Assembly (NCBI RefSeq): GCF_007860095.1
Contig: NZ_SJPT01000004.1
Location: 345,260 to 409,259 of the forward strand
Reading direction: 5' to 3'
DNA from: Novipirellula galeiformis
GTDB taxonomy: Bacteria > Planctomycetota > Planctomycetia > Pirellulales > Pirellulaceae
DNA length: 64,000 bases
Part shown: positions 48,272-56,354 of the stretch, piece by piece
Numbering within the stretch: position 1 is the first letter of the stretch
Layout: the number at the start of each line of letters is the position of its first letter
Program-made: the position numbers and the translations under genes
Notes under the pieces: model-generated
What the model saw: only the letters and a program-made list of their open reading frames with translations
Told to the model about the DNA's origin: nothing
Database searches by the model: none

Positions 48272-48777
48272 CAGAGTTTTCAGCGGAGAGTCACAAGGGG
48301 GATCGGCAACGAGTCAGACGATGGTGGGAATGTGCCAGCCCTCGGCATAGTAGCGATTTTACGAGAGCTGCGGAACTTCGATTTCCTTCGCTCCCCAAGC
48401 TCGTTTGCTTGAGAGCAGATCCTTTTTTGGGAGCATTCCCCCCTTATCTTAGGCAAGGGAGCCGCCATTTATTGGGAAAAACGAGCCCCCCAAACGCCAG
48501 CATGTGAACAGATGTCCACCTGGCGACAGGCAGTTCCGGCCGTTTTTACTGCACGCGGTTCACGCCCCATGTTCCATGGGCCCAATATTCCACAGGCCCG
48601 TGTTCCACCGGCCGTGGGTCCCGTGTCCCGCCCCAGCCTGCTCAGCAATTCTACCGACTCCGGATCGAAAGCATCCCCAATGCCGGAGTTCCTGCGAATC
48701 AGAATGCATAAAATTGCCCATTCCTTTAGAATACGAAGCGACCCCCAGTGACCTGCTCTTATCTTTCGGAGATCCGG
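48272..48777. other. Divergent spacer between lepB and the TPR-protein gene
   Basis: These 506 bases contain no supported gene; the long minus-strand open frame reaching into it is an antisense artefact. It should hold the lepB promoter and the promoter of the gene at 48778. Confidence 0.5.
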
Positions 48778-50685
48778 ATGCGATTCCGCGTGAACCCCAC
48801 CTCCTTTCGCCCCCACATCGGCACCGTTTTGGTATCGGTGGCGTCGCTTCTCGGGTCGCCTCAGCTCAGTATGGGCGGTTCGGGAGACGAGCACGCCGAG
48901 CGTACCGGCGCGGCGACGCCCCCGTCGGAGGTCGCCGAATTGATCGACCAACTCGGCAGCGAAAGCTACGCGACCCGAATCCGTGCCCGCGATTCGCTCG
49001 CCCATTTGGGACTTCAGGCTTTCGACGAACTGCACATCGCCCAGTATCACCCCGACAGCGAAATCGCGATGACCGCCCGCCATCTGGTCAGCAGTCTGTT
49101 GGTCAGTTGGTCCCAACCGAGCGATTCCGACGAAGTCCGCGAGATCTTGCACGAATACGGGGCGCGCAACATCGACGAACGACGAAGCCGGATCGAGCGT
49201 CTCGTCGAACTACCCGAGCACGCCGGGTTGCGTGCCCTGATCCGTCTAACTCGCTTCGAAACATCGCTCGACCTTAGTCGCGTCGCGGCCTTGGCAGTGA
49301 TGCAGCAAGAAGCTGCGAATGACGCGAAGACCCGAAAACAACATGCCGAGCAAATTCGCACCGGACTCAGCGAATGCCAGCGCGCCGCCGCAACGTGGTT
49401 GTTCGCCTACGCGGACGATCTAGAAAACGAAAGCTACGACGCCGAACGTTGGAGCCAATTGATCGCCAAGCAACGCAGCCAACTCGATACCGCTTCGGCA
49501 CTTCAAACCACGCGTGACTCGGTCCTAGAATTGGTGCGTGTTTGCGTCCGCCACGCTTGGCTAAGCGACAAGGTCCCAGACGCCCTTGCCCTTGCTAAAG
49601 CCAACTTGGATCTCATCCCCCCCACCACACGCGATCTGACGCAAGCGTGCGGTTGGGCGATTGAAAACGGCTTGCATCCGATTGTGCTCGAACTGCGAGA
49701 CCTGCATCGCCAAATGTTCGAGACCCAGCCGATGCTGTTGTATTCCGCCGCCGAAGCACTCAAAGCCAACGGTGATGTCCAACAAGCCAGCCAGCTCGCC
49801 GATCAAGCCATCCTGATCCGCCCCCTGCCACGCGACAAATCCGCACGTGAGAAGCTCTCTCCCAACGAGCTCGAAGAAACCGCTCAAGCCCATCGCGAGA
49901 TCGCACAAGAATTACAAAACCGGGGATTGTTCGAGTGGTCCGAACGCGAATTCCGAGCGATCATTGACCATCTTGAAATAGACTCATCCCCTTCGGTGGT
50001 TGCACGTGACCGACTTGCCCTGATGCTTAGTGAGTTACAGCGACACCAGGAGGTGGTGGATCTATTGACGCCGTTGATCGATCGAATTGAGAGTGACGAT
50101 CAATTGAAAAACCGCTTGAACTTGCAGCGATTCTCCTATGAAGAAATGCGCAGCCACATTCAATGGCACTTAGGGCTGCTAAAAATCCAACAAGGGGATC
50201 CCGAGTCCGCCAAGCCGATGCTCGAAAAGGCGTACCAACTTAAACCTGACAATATTGACATCCTGATCTCGATGTATCAGCTCGAGCAGGACGATCCGGC
50301 TTGGACCGCAAAGGTCGATGCGTTGCTCGAACAAAGTATCCGACGCACGATGCAAGAAATCACTAGCATCGAAGTGATGATGAAACAAAAGGCACGATTT
50401 CAACCGAGTGGCTTCGAACTTGCCAAAGCTCTGAACCAACACGCGTGGTTGGTTAGCAACACGAAGGGAAACTACGAACAAGCGCTGCGTTACAGCATCC
50501 GCTCGCTCGAACTGAAGCCGAATGATTCAGCCTTACTCGATACATGTGCTCGCTGCTATTTCGCCACGGGAGATTTCAAAAACGCCGTCGCGACTCAGCG
50601 ACGAGCGATCCGGTTGACGCCACACTCCCCTCCGATGATTCGACAACTCGAAGCATTCGAAGCCAAGCTACGTTCCACGCAATAG
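48778..50685 (+). CDS. Exported HEAT/TPR-repeat protein
   Basis: From the ATG at 48778 the product has 635 residues. An N-terminal signal-like segment (HIGTVLVSVASLLGSPQLS) is followed by a HEAT-like helical region (ELIDQLGSESYATRIRARDSLAHLG, given in part as SYATRIRARDSLAHLG). TPR-type repeats follow, for example WHLGLLKIQQGDPESAKPML, EKAYQLKPDNIDILISMYQL and ALRYSIRSLELKPNDSALLD, then a last repeat ATGDFKNAVATQRRAIRLTP. Such proteins mediate protein interactions. Catalytic motifs are absent. A GTG at 48748 would extend the N-terminus by 10 residues. It is followed by a spacer with a tandem repeat and then another uncharacterised gene in the same direction. Confidence 0.82.
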   Translation: MRFRVNPTSFRPHIGTVLVSVASLLGSPQLSMGGSGDEHAERTGAATPPSEVAELIDQLGSESYATRIRARDSLAHLGLQAFDELHIAQYHPDSEIAMTARHLVSSLLVSWSQPSDSDEVREILHEYGARNIDERRSRIERLVELPEHAGLRALIRLTRFETSLDLSRVAALAVMQQEAANDAKTRKQHAEQIRTGLSECQRAAATWLFAYADDLENESYDAERWSQLIAKQRSQLDTASALQTTRDSVLELVRVCVRHAWLSDKVPDALALAKANLDLIPPTTRDLTQACGWAIENGLHPIVLELRDLHRQMFETQPMLLYSAAEALKANGDVQQASQLADQAILIRPLPRDKSAREKLSPNELEETAQAHREIAQELQNRGLFEWSEREFRAIIDHLEIDSSPSVVARDRLALMLSELQRHQEVVDLLTPLIDRIESDDQLKNRLNLQRFSYEEMRSHIQWHLGLLKIQQGDPESAKPMLEKAYQLKPDNIDILISMYQLEQDDPAWTAKVDALLEQSIRRTMQEITSIEVMMKQKARFQPSGFELAKALNQHAWLVSNTKGNYEQALRYSIRSLELKPNDSALLDTCARCYFATGDFKNAVATQRRAIRLTPHSPPMIRQLEAFEAKLRSTQ

Positions 50686-50766
50686 CTACGCACCTCACAA
50701 TCAACGTAAAGCCGTGGATGCTCGAAGCGGTTGAGCCCGTCGTGAGCCCCCCCCCCCTGCTCCCGC

Positions 50767-50871
50767 ATGACAAGATGCCCGCGTCACAAGATGCCCGCGT
50801 CACAAGATGCCCGCGTCACAAGATGCCCGCGTCACAAGATGCCCGCGTGACAAGAGCCCGCGTGACAAGAG
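50767..50871. repeat. 16-bp minisatellite, five copies plus degenerate ends
   Basis: The unit GTCACAAGATGCCCGC occurs five times head to tail (the first as ATGACAAGATGCCCGC), followed by a 15-base degenerate copy and a partial. It lies between the TPR-protein stop and the next gene. Confidence 0.93.
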
Positions 50872-51033
50872 ATTGCCCCTACGTTTCCTTTATCCGTTAC
50901 AACGATTCCAACCGGCACCACTTTCCAATGGGTGGTACTGCAACACCTCTCGCCGCTTAAATCGTGAGCTAGGTTTTCCTTGTGTTCTTATTTTGAATCA
51001 CAAGAATCCTTATTTCACCTGGAAGCACTGAAC

Positions 51034-52833
51034 ATGGCGAATTCCTTACGCCGCAATCCCGATCAAGACGCGGTTCCACAACCTCGACGTCATGACGCGT
51101 TCTATCTGCTCGTCGGGTTTACGCTCGTTTGTTTGGGAATCGTCCTCGGACTGTTCTCGGGCCTTCCCAATTGTCACCGTGCATTTGCGATGAAATCGTT
51201 TCCACGCGAATTAAGTTTGGTGCAATTGCAAACCGAAGGACTCGATGACAATGCGTTCATCCAACTCACCGACGTTGATTTCGATCGCCTCACGCCCCCC
51301 AGCCCGCTCGAAAAAGTGACCTCGACGTTGAGTCAGCTGAGTAGCCCCGTCGAGCTCGGCAGCGATCCCGACCAACTCGGCAATAAACTAGCAACGATAC
51401 GGCAAGAACTCTTCGGCACACTCGAATCCACTTCGGTTGGACCACTGCTTGCAGAATCCTTTCGCGGCATCCCCCTCTTTCCTAAAGGCGAATCCTCGCT
51501 GCAAACCGAGCCGATCGTCACGTTGTCTCGACATTCTGCGACACTCGAATCTGCAAAGCAACAGATTGACAATCGCAATGAGCTCCGTGGATTTCTATCG
51601 TTGGACACCCGCGGTGACATGATCCGCATGCTGGAGACATTCAGCAACGTCGGCGAGATTGACCCGCGTTCAAACGAATCGTTGGCGGCAAGCAAACAAG
51701 CCGACCGCTCGAGCAAGGACGCCGCACCAACGTATCGACTTGAACCTCTCGAAACACCCCCGGCACGACTACAGGCATCCGTATTGCTCGCCGTATCGGT
51801 GCTGACATTCGCGACGGGAATGGTTCTTTGTGGATCCAGCTCGCTATCGTTTTGGACTTGCCTGCTAATGCCAATCCCCGCAGCGATCAGCGTGCTCGGC
51901 ATGCCGATGCGATGTGGCCGCGGCGGACGCAAAATGCGTTTCATTTACAACTTTGTTGGCGTCGGATTTTTGATCTTGGGCGGATACGAAATGGCGGTCC
52001 TGGGTGGTTTCGGGCAAGTCGGGGGCAACTCAATCCACGCCGTGGTCGGCTGCCTGATCTTGGCAATAGGAATTGCCGCCGTCCTAGGCACCATCATTCA
52101 TGCCCGAACGCCTAAACCGACGGTGATTCCGGCCATCGCAATGCCGCAACCCGAGACGGCACGCTTGCCCCATATCCTCCGCTACAATTCGAATTCGAAT
52201 TCGCATGAACGTGAAGCGGATCACGAATCCCATCCTTCGCCCCCTCGCAATCCACAACCCACGGCCTATGAAGATCCGGTTCTGATTGCCGCCATGGACG
52301 ACTCGTGTAGCAGCTTGACGATGGAATACATCAATCGAGTCATGGAACTTGATTTTTCCAACCCCGCATTTGTCCGCGACAAAAGCTTGAGTTCGTTGAC
52401 TTCCATCGGCTTGCTGTTGGGATGCAACAATACGGTGCTCGCCGACATCAGTGATGACACCGTCCACCCCACCATTCGCTTGACGAGTGTGTTGCAGGAT
52501 GGATTGCCGGTGATCACCAGCTCCGAAACCATTTCCCAAGGCGATCAACCCAAGATGGCGACCACGGGCGTCTATCAAACGGTTCCCGCGCTACCGCTGA
52601 CCTCCATGTTGGCCAAGCACCTGCAACAAACCATTCAGATGTCGGAAAAGCGAGAATGCCAGATCGTCAAGATCGATCGAGACGAGAAATACGAAGTGTA
52701 TTTGTTGAGCCTTCGCGCCTCTGCCGATGTGCAATCCCAGTATGACGAATCCAATCTCACGGTCGCCCCGGCAACTTATGAACGGTTCCACTTTCCTCCT
52801 CAACCGATCGAAGAATTGGTTGCGTCAAGCTAG
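51034..52833 (+). CDS. Multi-pass membrane protein of unknown function
   Basis: I do not recognise this 599-residue protein. From the ATG at 51034 it has a first transmembrane segment (FYLLVGFTLVCLGIVLGLFSG, about 24-44) and a large soluble region, probably periplasmic (about 50-245). Three further transmembrane helices follow (LLAVSVLTFATGMVLCG, FIYNFVGVGFLILGGYEMAVLG, AVVGCLILAIGIAAVLGTII), and then a cytoplasmic C-terminal domain of about 215 residues rich in Thr/Ser/Asp. No catalytic or binding motif stands out. An upstream reading from 50980 would add 18 residues. It follows the TPR gene at 348 bp, with a minisatellite between them. Both the function and the topology need experiment. Confidence 0.6.
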   Translation: MANSLRRNPDQDAVPQPRRHDAFYLLVGFTLVCLGIVLGLFSGLPNCHRAFAMKSFPRELSLVQLQTEGLDDNAFIQLTDVDFDRLTPPSPLEKVTSTLSQLSSPVELGSDPDQLGNKLATIRQELFGTLESTSVGPLLAESFRGIPLFPKGESSLQTEPIVTLSRHSATLESAKQQIDNRNELRGFLSLDTRGDMIRMLETFSNVGEIDPRSNESLAASKQADRSSKDAAPTYRLEPLETPPARLQASVLLAVSVLTFATGMVLCGSSSLSFWTCLLMPIPAAISVLGMPMRCGRGGRKMRFIYNFVGVGFLILGGYEMAVLGGFGQVGGNSIHAVVGCLILAIGIAAVLGTIIHARTPKPTVIPAIAMPQPETARLPHILRYNSNSNSHEREADHESHPSPPRNPQPTAYEDPVLIAAMDDSCSSLTMEYINRVMELDFSNPAFVRDKSLSSLTSIGLLLGCNNTVLADISDDTVHPTIRLTSVLQDGLPVITSSETISQGDQPKMATTGVYQTVPALPLTSMLAKHLQQTIQMSEKRECQIVKIDRDEKYEVYLLSLRASADVQSQYDESNLTVAPATYERFHFPPQPIEELVASS

Positions 52834-52920
52834 CCGTTCCTGCCGTCGACGCGTTGCTTCGGAGAGTGGCGGACGGAATCGGGAGCGTGAGATCGTCCAT
52901 CCGCACGCCCCTCGCCCGCT

Positions 52921-55065
52921 TTATCGCGCCGCGATCCCTTGCTGGATTTTTGGCAACTGACGGACGATGTAGCGAGGCAACAACATCATCACGCGATCGG
53001 AGACCTGATCATAGGCGATGCGAAACACGTCTTTCGATTGGCCCGACATCAACTCGGTGATCTGCTTCATAAATGCGCCGCGTTGATCGCCCAGTGGCTC
53101 GGACCAAACGACGACCATCAATCGATCGTAGGTTGCCTCGGTACCGACCCACCAATGATGCTCGTCGACACGACGCACCTGCATTTCAAACGGTCGTAGC
53201 GTGTTGGACAACATCGTCCCCGCGTCGTCTTGGACATACGGCATCATGATTTGCTCGGGAGACAGACGCCGGCGACTGGCATCGAACCAATTCACGAGGC
53301 AGGTGGCTTGATTCCTTCGCGCGACGCGCCGTAGTAATTCAGCAATCGTGACGGGGGCGTCCAAGGCCGGGCCCGAATCGCCTGCGGCAAGCACGGTCCA
53401 CGGTCCGGCCGGCGAGTCGACGGGATGAGCCCAACGTCTCAAAAACTCATCCTCAACCTTCCCTTGAATGTTCCGCATGCGACGAAGCGATTCGAACGCC
53501 AGCACCGCGAGTTGTTGCTCCCCCAAACTTGCCCCGATCCGAACCGTCGCCGCATTCGGCTCGGCTTCACTCTCCAGAAACGCTCCCAACACCGCGATCG
53601 CAGAGCTGCGCTGCTCGGCAAAATCCTCGACACCGGTGATCGCTTCGGCGATCACCGCAAACGTCGCATCGTCGATCGTTAACAACACAAACGATTTATC
53701 GACTCGGAGTGTCGCTCCGACCGACTCCGCAACCTTCTCAAGCTGCTCACCGGCCGACAAGAATCCGCGTGGCGTTGGGACGCTTTGTCCAATACTTTTC
53801 TGGGCCAGATCGAATGTCATCCAATCGATTTGAACCGGAACTCCGGTCAATTGGCTGAACAACAACACCAGATCCCCCAGCGGATAGCCCTTGGAGTTCA
53901 GTGCAAATTCCAACGCCAACGCCCGGTCCATATCGATTGCCGGTGGTGGAGTCGCAATCATCATCGGGTCGAGTGATTCCTCGGCCGCGTTTTCAATCTT
54001 CGCAATGTTCAAGCTTGGTGGTGTTGCGATGGTCGGCTTGGTTTCATTGGCCTCGCGACCAAGGTCCAACAAGACGGTAAACTTCCGCAACTCGGGCGGA
54101 ATTTCATCGAGCTTGGACATTCCCTCTTCCGCATCCGGTGGAACGGCGTCTCGATCCGGGTTGACCACCGGAGGCATCGGCCCCAACGGGTCGATCGGCA
54201 GTAAGTCCGCGGGGATCACGCTCGCTGAATTCGCCGCTGGAACGGTCGCCGCTACTTCGCCCATCGTTGCGGGTGGTTTGACGTGGTCGTCGCTCGTTCC
54301 GCCTTCCTTCGCTGGCCCTGTCCCCTTCGCCGTCGCTGATCCTGAACCCTGCACTGGCTCTGTCCCCTTCGCTTCGGTCCCTGTCCCCTTCGCTTCAGCT
54401 GGGCCAACCTCGGGCGACGTGGGCGCAGACGCCTCGCGATTCGGTTCCGATTGCTCGATCTCTGTAGCGTCCGGAGCGATAGGCTCTTCGACTTCGGCCC
54501 CCTCCTCCGTTGCGGGAACCTCCGTTGCGGGAACCGCGGCGACCTCGCCACTTCGGCTCCATGTCCGCACAAACCAAGCGAACACGATCACCGCGATTAG
54601 AAGAGTGGCGATGGAAACCGCAACGATCATCCCCAGTTGTCGCGACTTTCGCGTCCGATCGCTCTGCCAATCATCGGGCGAGATCGGCATCGCCGTGTCC
54701 ACGACCTCCGCTGACTCCAGGCTGTCGGAGCCCTGGAACGGTTGCGAATACGAAGCCAACTCTTCGACCGAATGGTCCGCGTCAATCTCCGCAGCCGAGA
54801 TGGCATCGCGCGTGATCGTTTCGCTGTCCACCGAGTCCGCCCCCAGGGCGACCTGCTCGGGCGCCCTCGGCAGCGCGTCTTGACCGCCATCCTCTACGGG
54901 ATCCCCCCCCGTGATTTCGACCATCGATCCGCATTTTGGACAGGCCGAAATGGTCCCCACTAGCGACGGATCGGTCACCCGCAAACGACTTGAACAGGTC
55001 AAGCACTGAACTGAAAAAGGTTGAAAAGCCAAGCGACCACTTCCAAAGAGTAGCGTTTCCAGCAT
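52921..55065 (-). CDS. Zinc-ribbon, single-pass protein with STN-like C-terminal region
   Basis: The 714-residue product, from the ATG at 55063-55065, has an N-terminal zinc-ribbon-like motif (CLTCSSRLRV, then ISACPKCGSM, near residues 21-50). An acidic linker and one transmembrane helix follow (IVAVSIATLLIAVIVFAWFV, near residue 155). A low-complexity Ala/Glu/Pro region contains AKGTG/AKGTE repeats. The C-terminal part (about 390-700) has a segment resembling the STN/secretin-N fold (GYPLGDLVLLFSQLTGVPVQ). The overall design suggests a membrane-anchored sensor or assembly factor. No enzyme motif is visible. A TTG at 55104 would add 13 residues. It is convergent with the membrane-protein gene, 87 bp away. 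Confidence 0.65.
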   Translation of the reverse strand: MLETLLFGSGRLAFQPFSVQCLTCSSRLRVTDPSLVGTISACPKCGSMVEITGGDPVEDGGQDALPRAPEQVALGADSVDSETITRDAISAAEIDADHSVEELASYSQPFQGSDSLESAEVVDTAMPISPDDWQSDRTRKSRQLGMIVAVSIATLLIAVIVFAWFVRTWSRSGEVAAVPATEVPATEEGAEVEEPIAPDATEIEQSEPNREASAPTSPEVGPAEAKGTGTEAKGTEPVQGSGSATAKGTGPAKEGGTSDDHVKPPATMGEVAATVPAANSASVIPADLLPIDPLGPMPPVVNPDRDAVPPDAEEGMSKLDEIPPELRKFTVLLDLGREANETKPTIATPPSLNIAKIENAAEESLDPMMIATPPPAIDMDRALALEFALNSKGYPLGDLVLLFSQLTGVPVQIDWMTFDLAQKSIGQSVPTPRGFLSAGEQLEKVAESVGATLRVDKSFVLLTIDDATFAVIAEAITGVEDFAEQRSSAIAVLGAFLESEAEPNAATVRIGASLGEQQLAVLAFESLRRMRNIQGKVEDEFLRRWAHPVDSPAGPWTVLAAGDSGPALDAPVTIAELLRRVARRNQATCLVNWFDASRRRLSPEQIMMPYVQDDAGTMLSNTLRPFEMQVRRVDEHHWWVGTEATYDRLMVVVWSEPLGDQRGAFMKQITELMSGQSKDVFRIAYDQVSDRVMMLLPRYIVRQLPKIQQGIAAR

Positions 55066-55563
55066 CCCATGCCGGTTCGAAGTCTCGTCCGCAACCAATG
55101 CCAACGTGATTTCCGAACGATTCCACCTGTTTTATCATGACCATTTTCCGGCGGACCACCAACCGTAATTGGTTGAACCAGGATCAGTTATCCCAGTTTG
55201 TTAGCCGTTCGACCTTACGAAACCGGAAATCGGTGCATCCCCCGAGAATCCACTGCGATATTTTGGCGACTCCACGCCTGGCGTGAACCGTCTCGCCTCC
55301 ACCGGCATCACGCTGGATGCCCAAGCGACCTGCTCTCGCTGTCCAGGAGTGCCCCCCCCAACCGCGACTCACATCGAAAATCCCGGCTTTGCCCAATAAC
55401 CGGCCTACACCTATCTGACGTCGACTGTTTTTTTCCACCTTGACGAACTGACTTAAATTTCTATCGTATCATCAGCGTGGCGCGCCTCGTTCCCAGCGTG
55501 ACATCGTTCCAAGCGTGCTCACGCGCCCTTCACCCATCGTTCCTCTAGGTTCCCCAACCTTCC
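55066..55563. other. Spacer upstream of the zinc-ribbon protein gene
   Basis: About 500 bases with only small, poorly supported open frames. It should contain the promoter of the zinc-ribbon protein gene on the minus strand. Confidence 0.45.
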
Positions 55564-55902
55564 ATGGCAACGCGTTCAAGTGCCTTTTTCGCCCTTGTGT
55601 TATTCGCTTTGGTAATGCCATGCGCCACGTTCTTCGTGCCTGTGTCGCTACTTGCCACGGTGTCGAATTCCCCAACGTCGACCGAAGAGCATGAGGAACG
55701 GGTCCCCAATTCGGAGACCCATCGCGAACGAAATTCTCGCGAACGAAATTCGCAGCCGCAGCATCGGCGAGAACGGGCCTACCCTTTGACCCTTGAGCTC
55801 TTGCGGGCCAATCGACGCATTTGCTTCAACGATCTCAACACCCCGCGCAGCTTGGTGGGGCATCGCATCAACGAAGTGATGCTCGCCCCGATTCGCTGTT
55901 AG
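55564..55902 (+). CDS. Small exported protein of unknown function
   Basis: The 112-residue product starts with a signal peptide-like hydrophobic stretch (FFALVLFALVMPCATFFVPVS) and then becomes very Arg/Glu/Asn-rich. Two in-frame copies of a 15-bp unit (55722-55751) encode the repeated RERNS. No domain is recognisable. I list it because of the clear signal peptide and start, but it could be spurious. Confidence 0.4.
   Translation: MATRSSAFFALVLFALVMPCATFFVPVSLLATVSNSPTSTEEHEERVPNSETHRERNSRERNSQPQHRRERAYPLTLELLRANRRICFNDLNTPRSLVGHRINEVMLAPIRC
55722..55751. repeat. Two tandem copies of a 15-bp unit inside a small open frame
   Basis: The unit TCGCGAACGAAATTC is exactly duplicated and stays in frame, giving RERNSRERNS. 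Confidence 0.85.
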
Positions 55903-56354
55903 CGAATCTCTCTTAAGCGAACGCACGCTGCGTTCGCAGTTCCCCCGTCATTTCGACGGCCAGTGTCTGCAACACCGTGGGGGCTTTTGGGTGCATTCCG
56001 CTTGGGTTCACCGAACCTAGGCTGAGGGTCTTGCACGCATTTTAGTCCGATCGCAGCGGGCAACCATTGACAAGGTTTCGTTTCGCCCGGCCGTGCCGAC
56101 CGATATCGAACCTCGCCGGTTGCGCAAACCGCTCACCCCCGCGTGATTGCAGTGCAGCGGAGAGTGCGCGCAACGACCTGCGTTCTCTGCTACGACGCGA
56201 GTTCCATCCTGAATGCTCGCTAAAAATCCGTACCAACGATAATCCGTGCCGAGCCTACCCCTTTGTGCTACGGCAAACTTCGCAGGCCTCGGATCGCATC
56301 AAAAACCCTCTCGAAATATTTCAACAATACAGCTCCCGTTACCCCCCCACTACG
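55903..56354. other. Spacer upstream of the SulP-carbonic anhydrase gene
   Basis: These 452 bases contain an open 5' extension of the following gene (from 56067) that lacks any transporter sequence, so I treat it as untranslated leader. Nothing else is recognisable. Confidence 0.45.

Noticed and set aside
48469-49152. 227-codon minus-strand open frame
   Set aside because: Overlaps the start of the TPR-protein gene on the other strand and has no domain.
50767-50871. CRISPR array
   Set aside because: A head-to-tail 16-bp minisatellite without spacers; no cas genes nearby.
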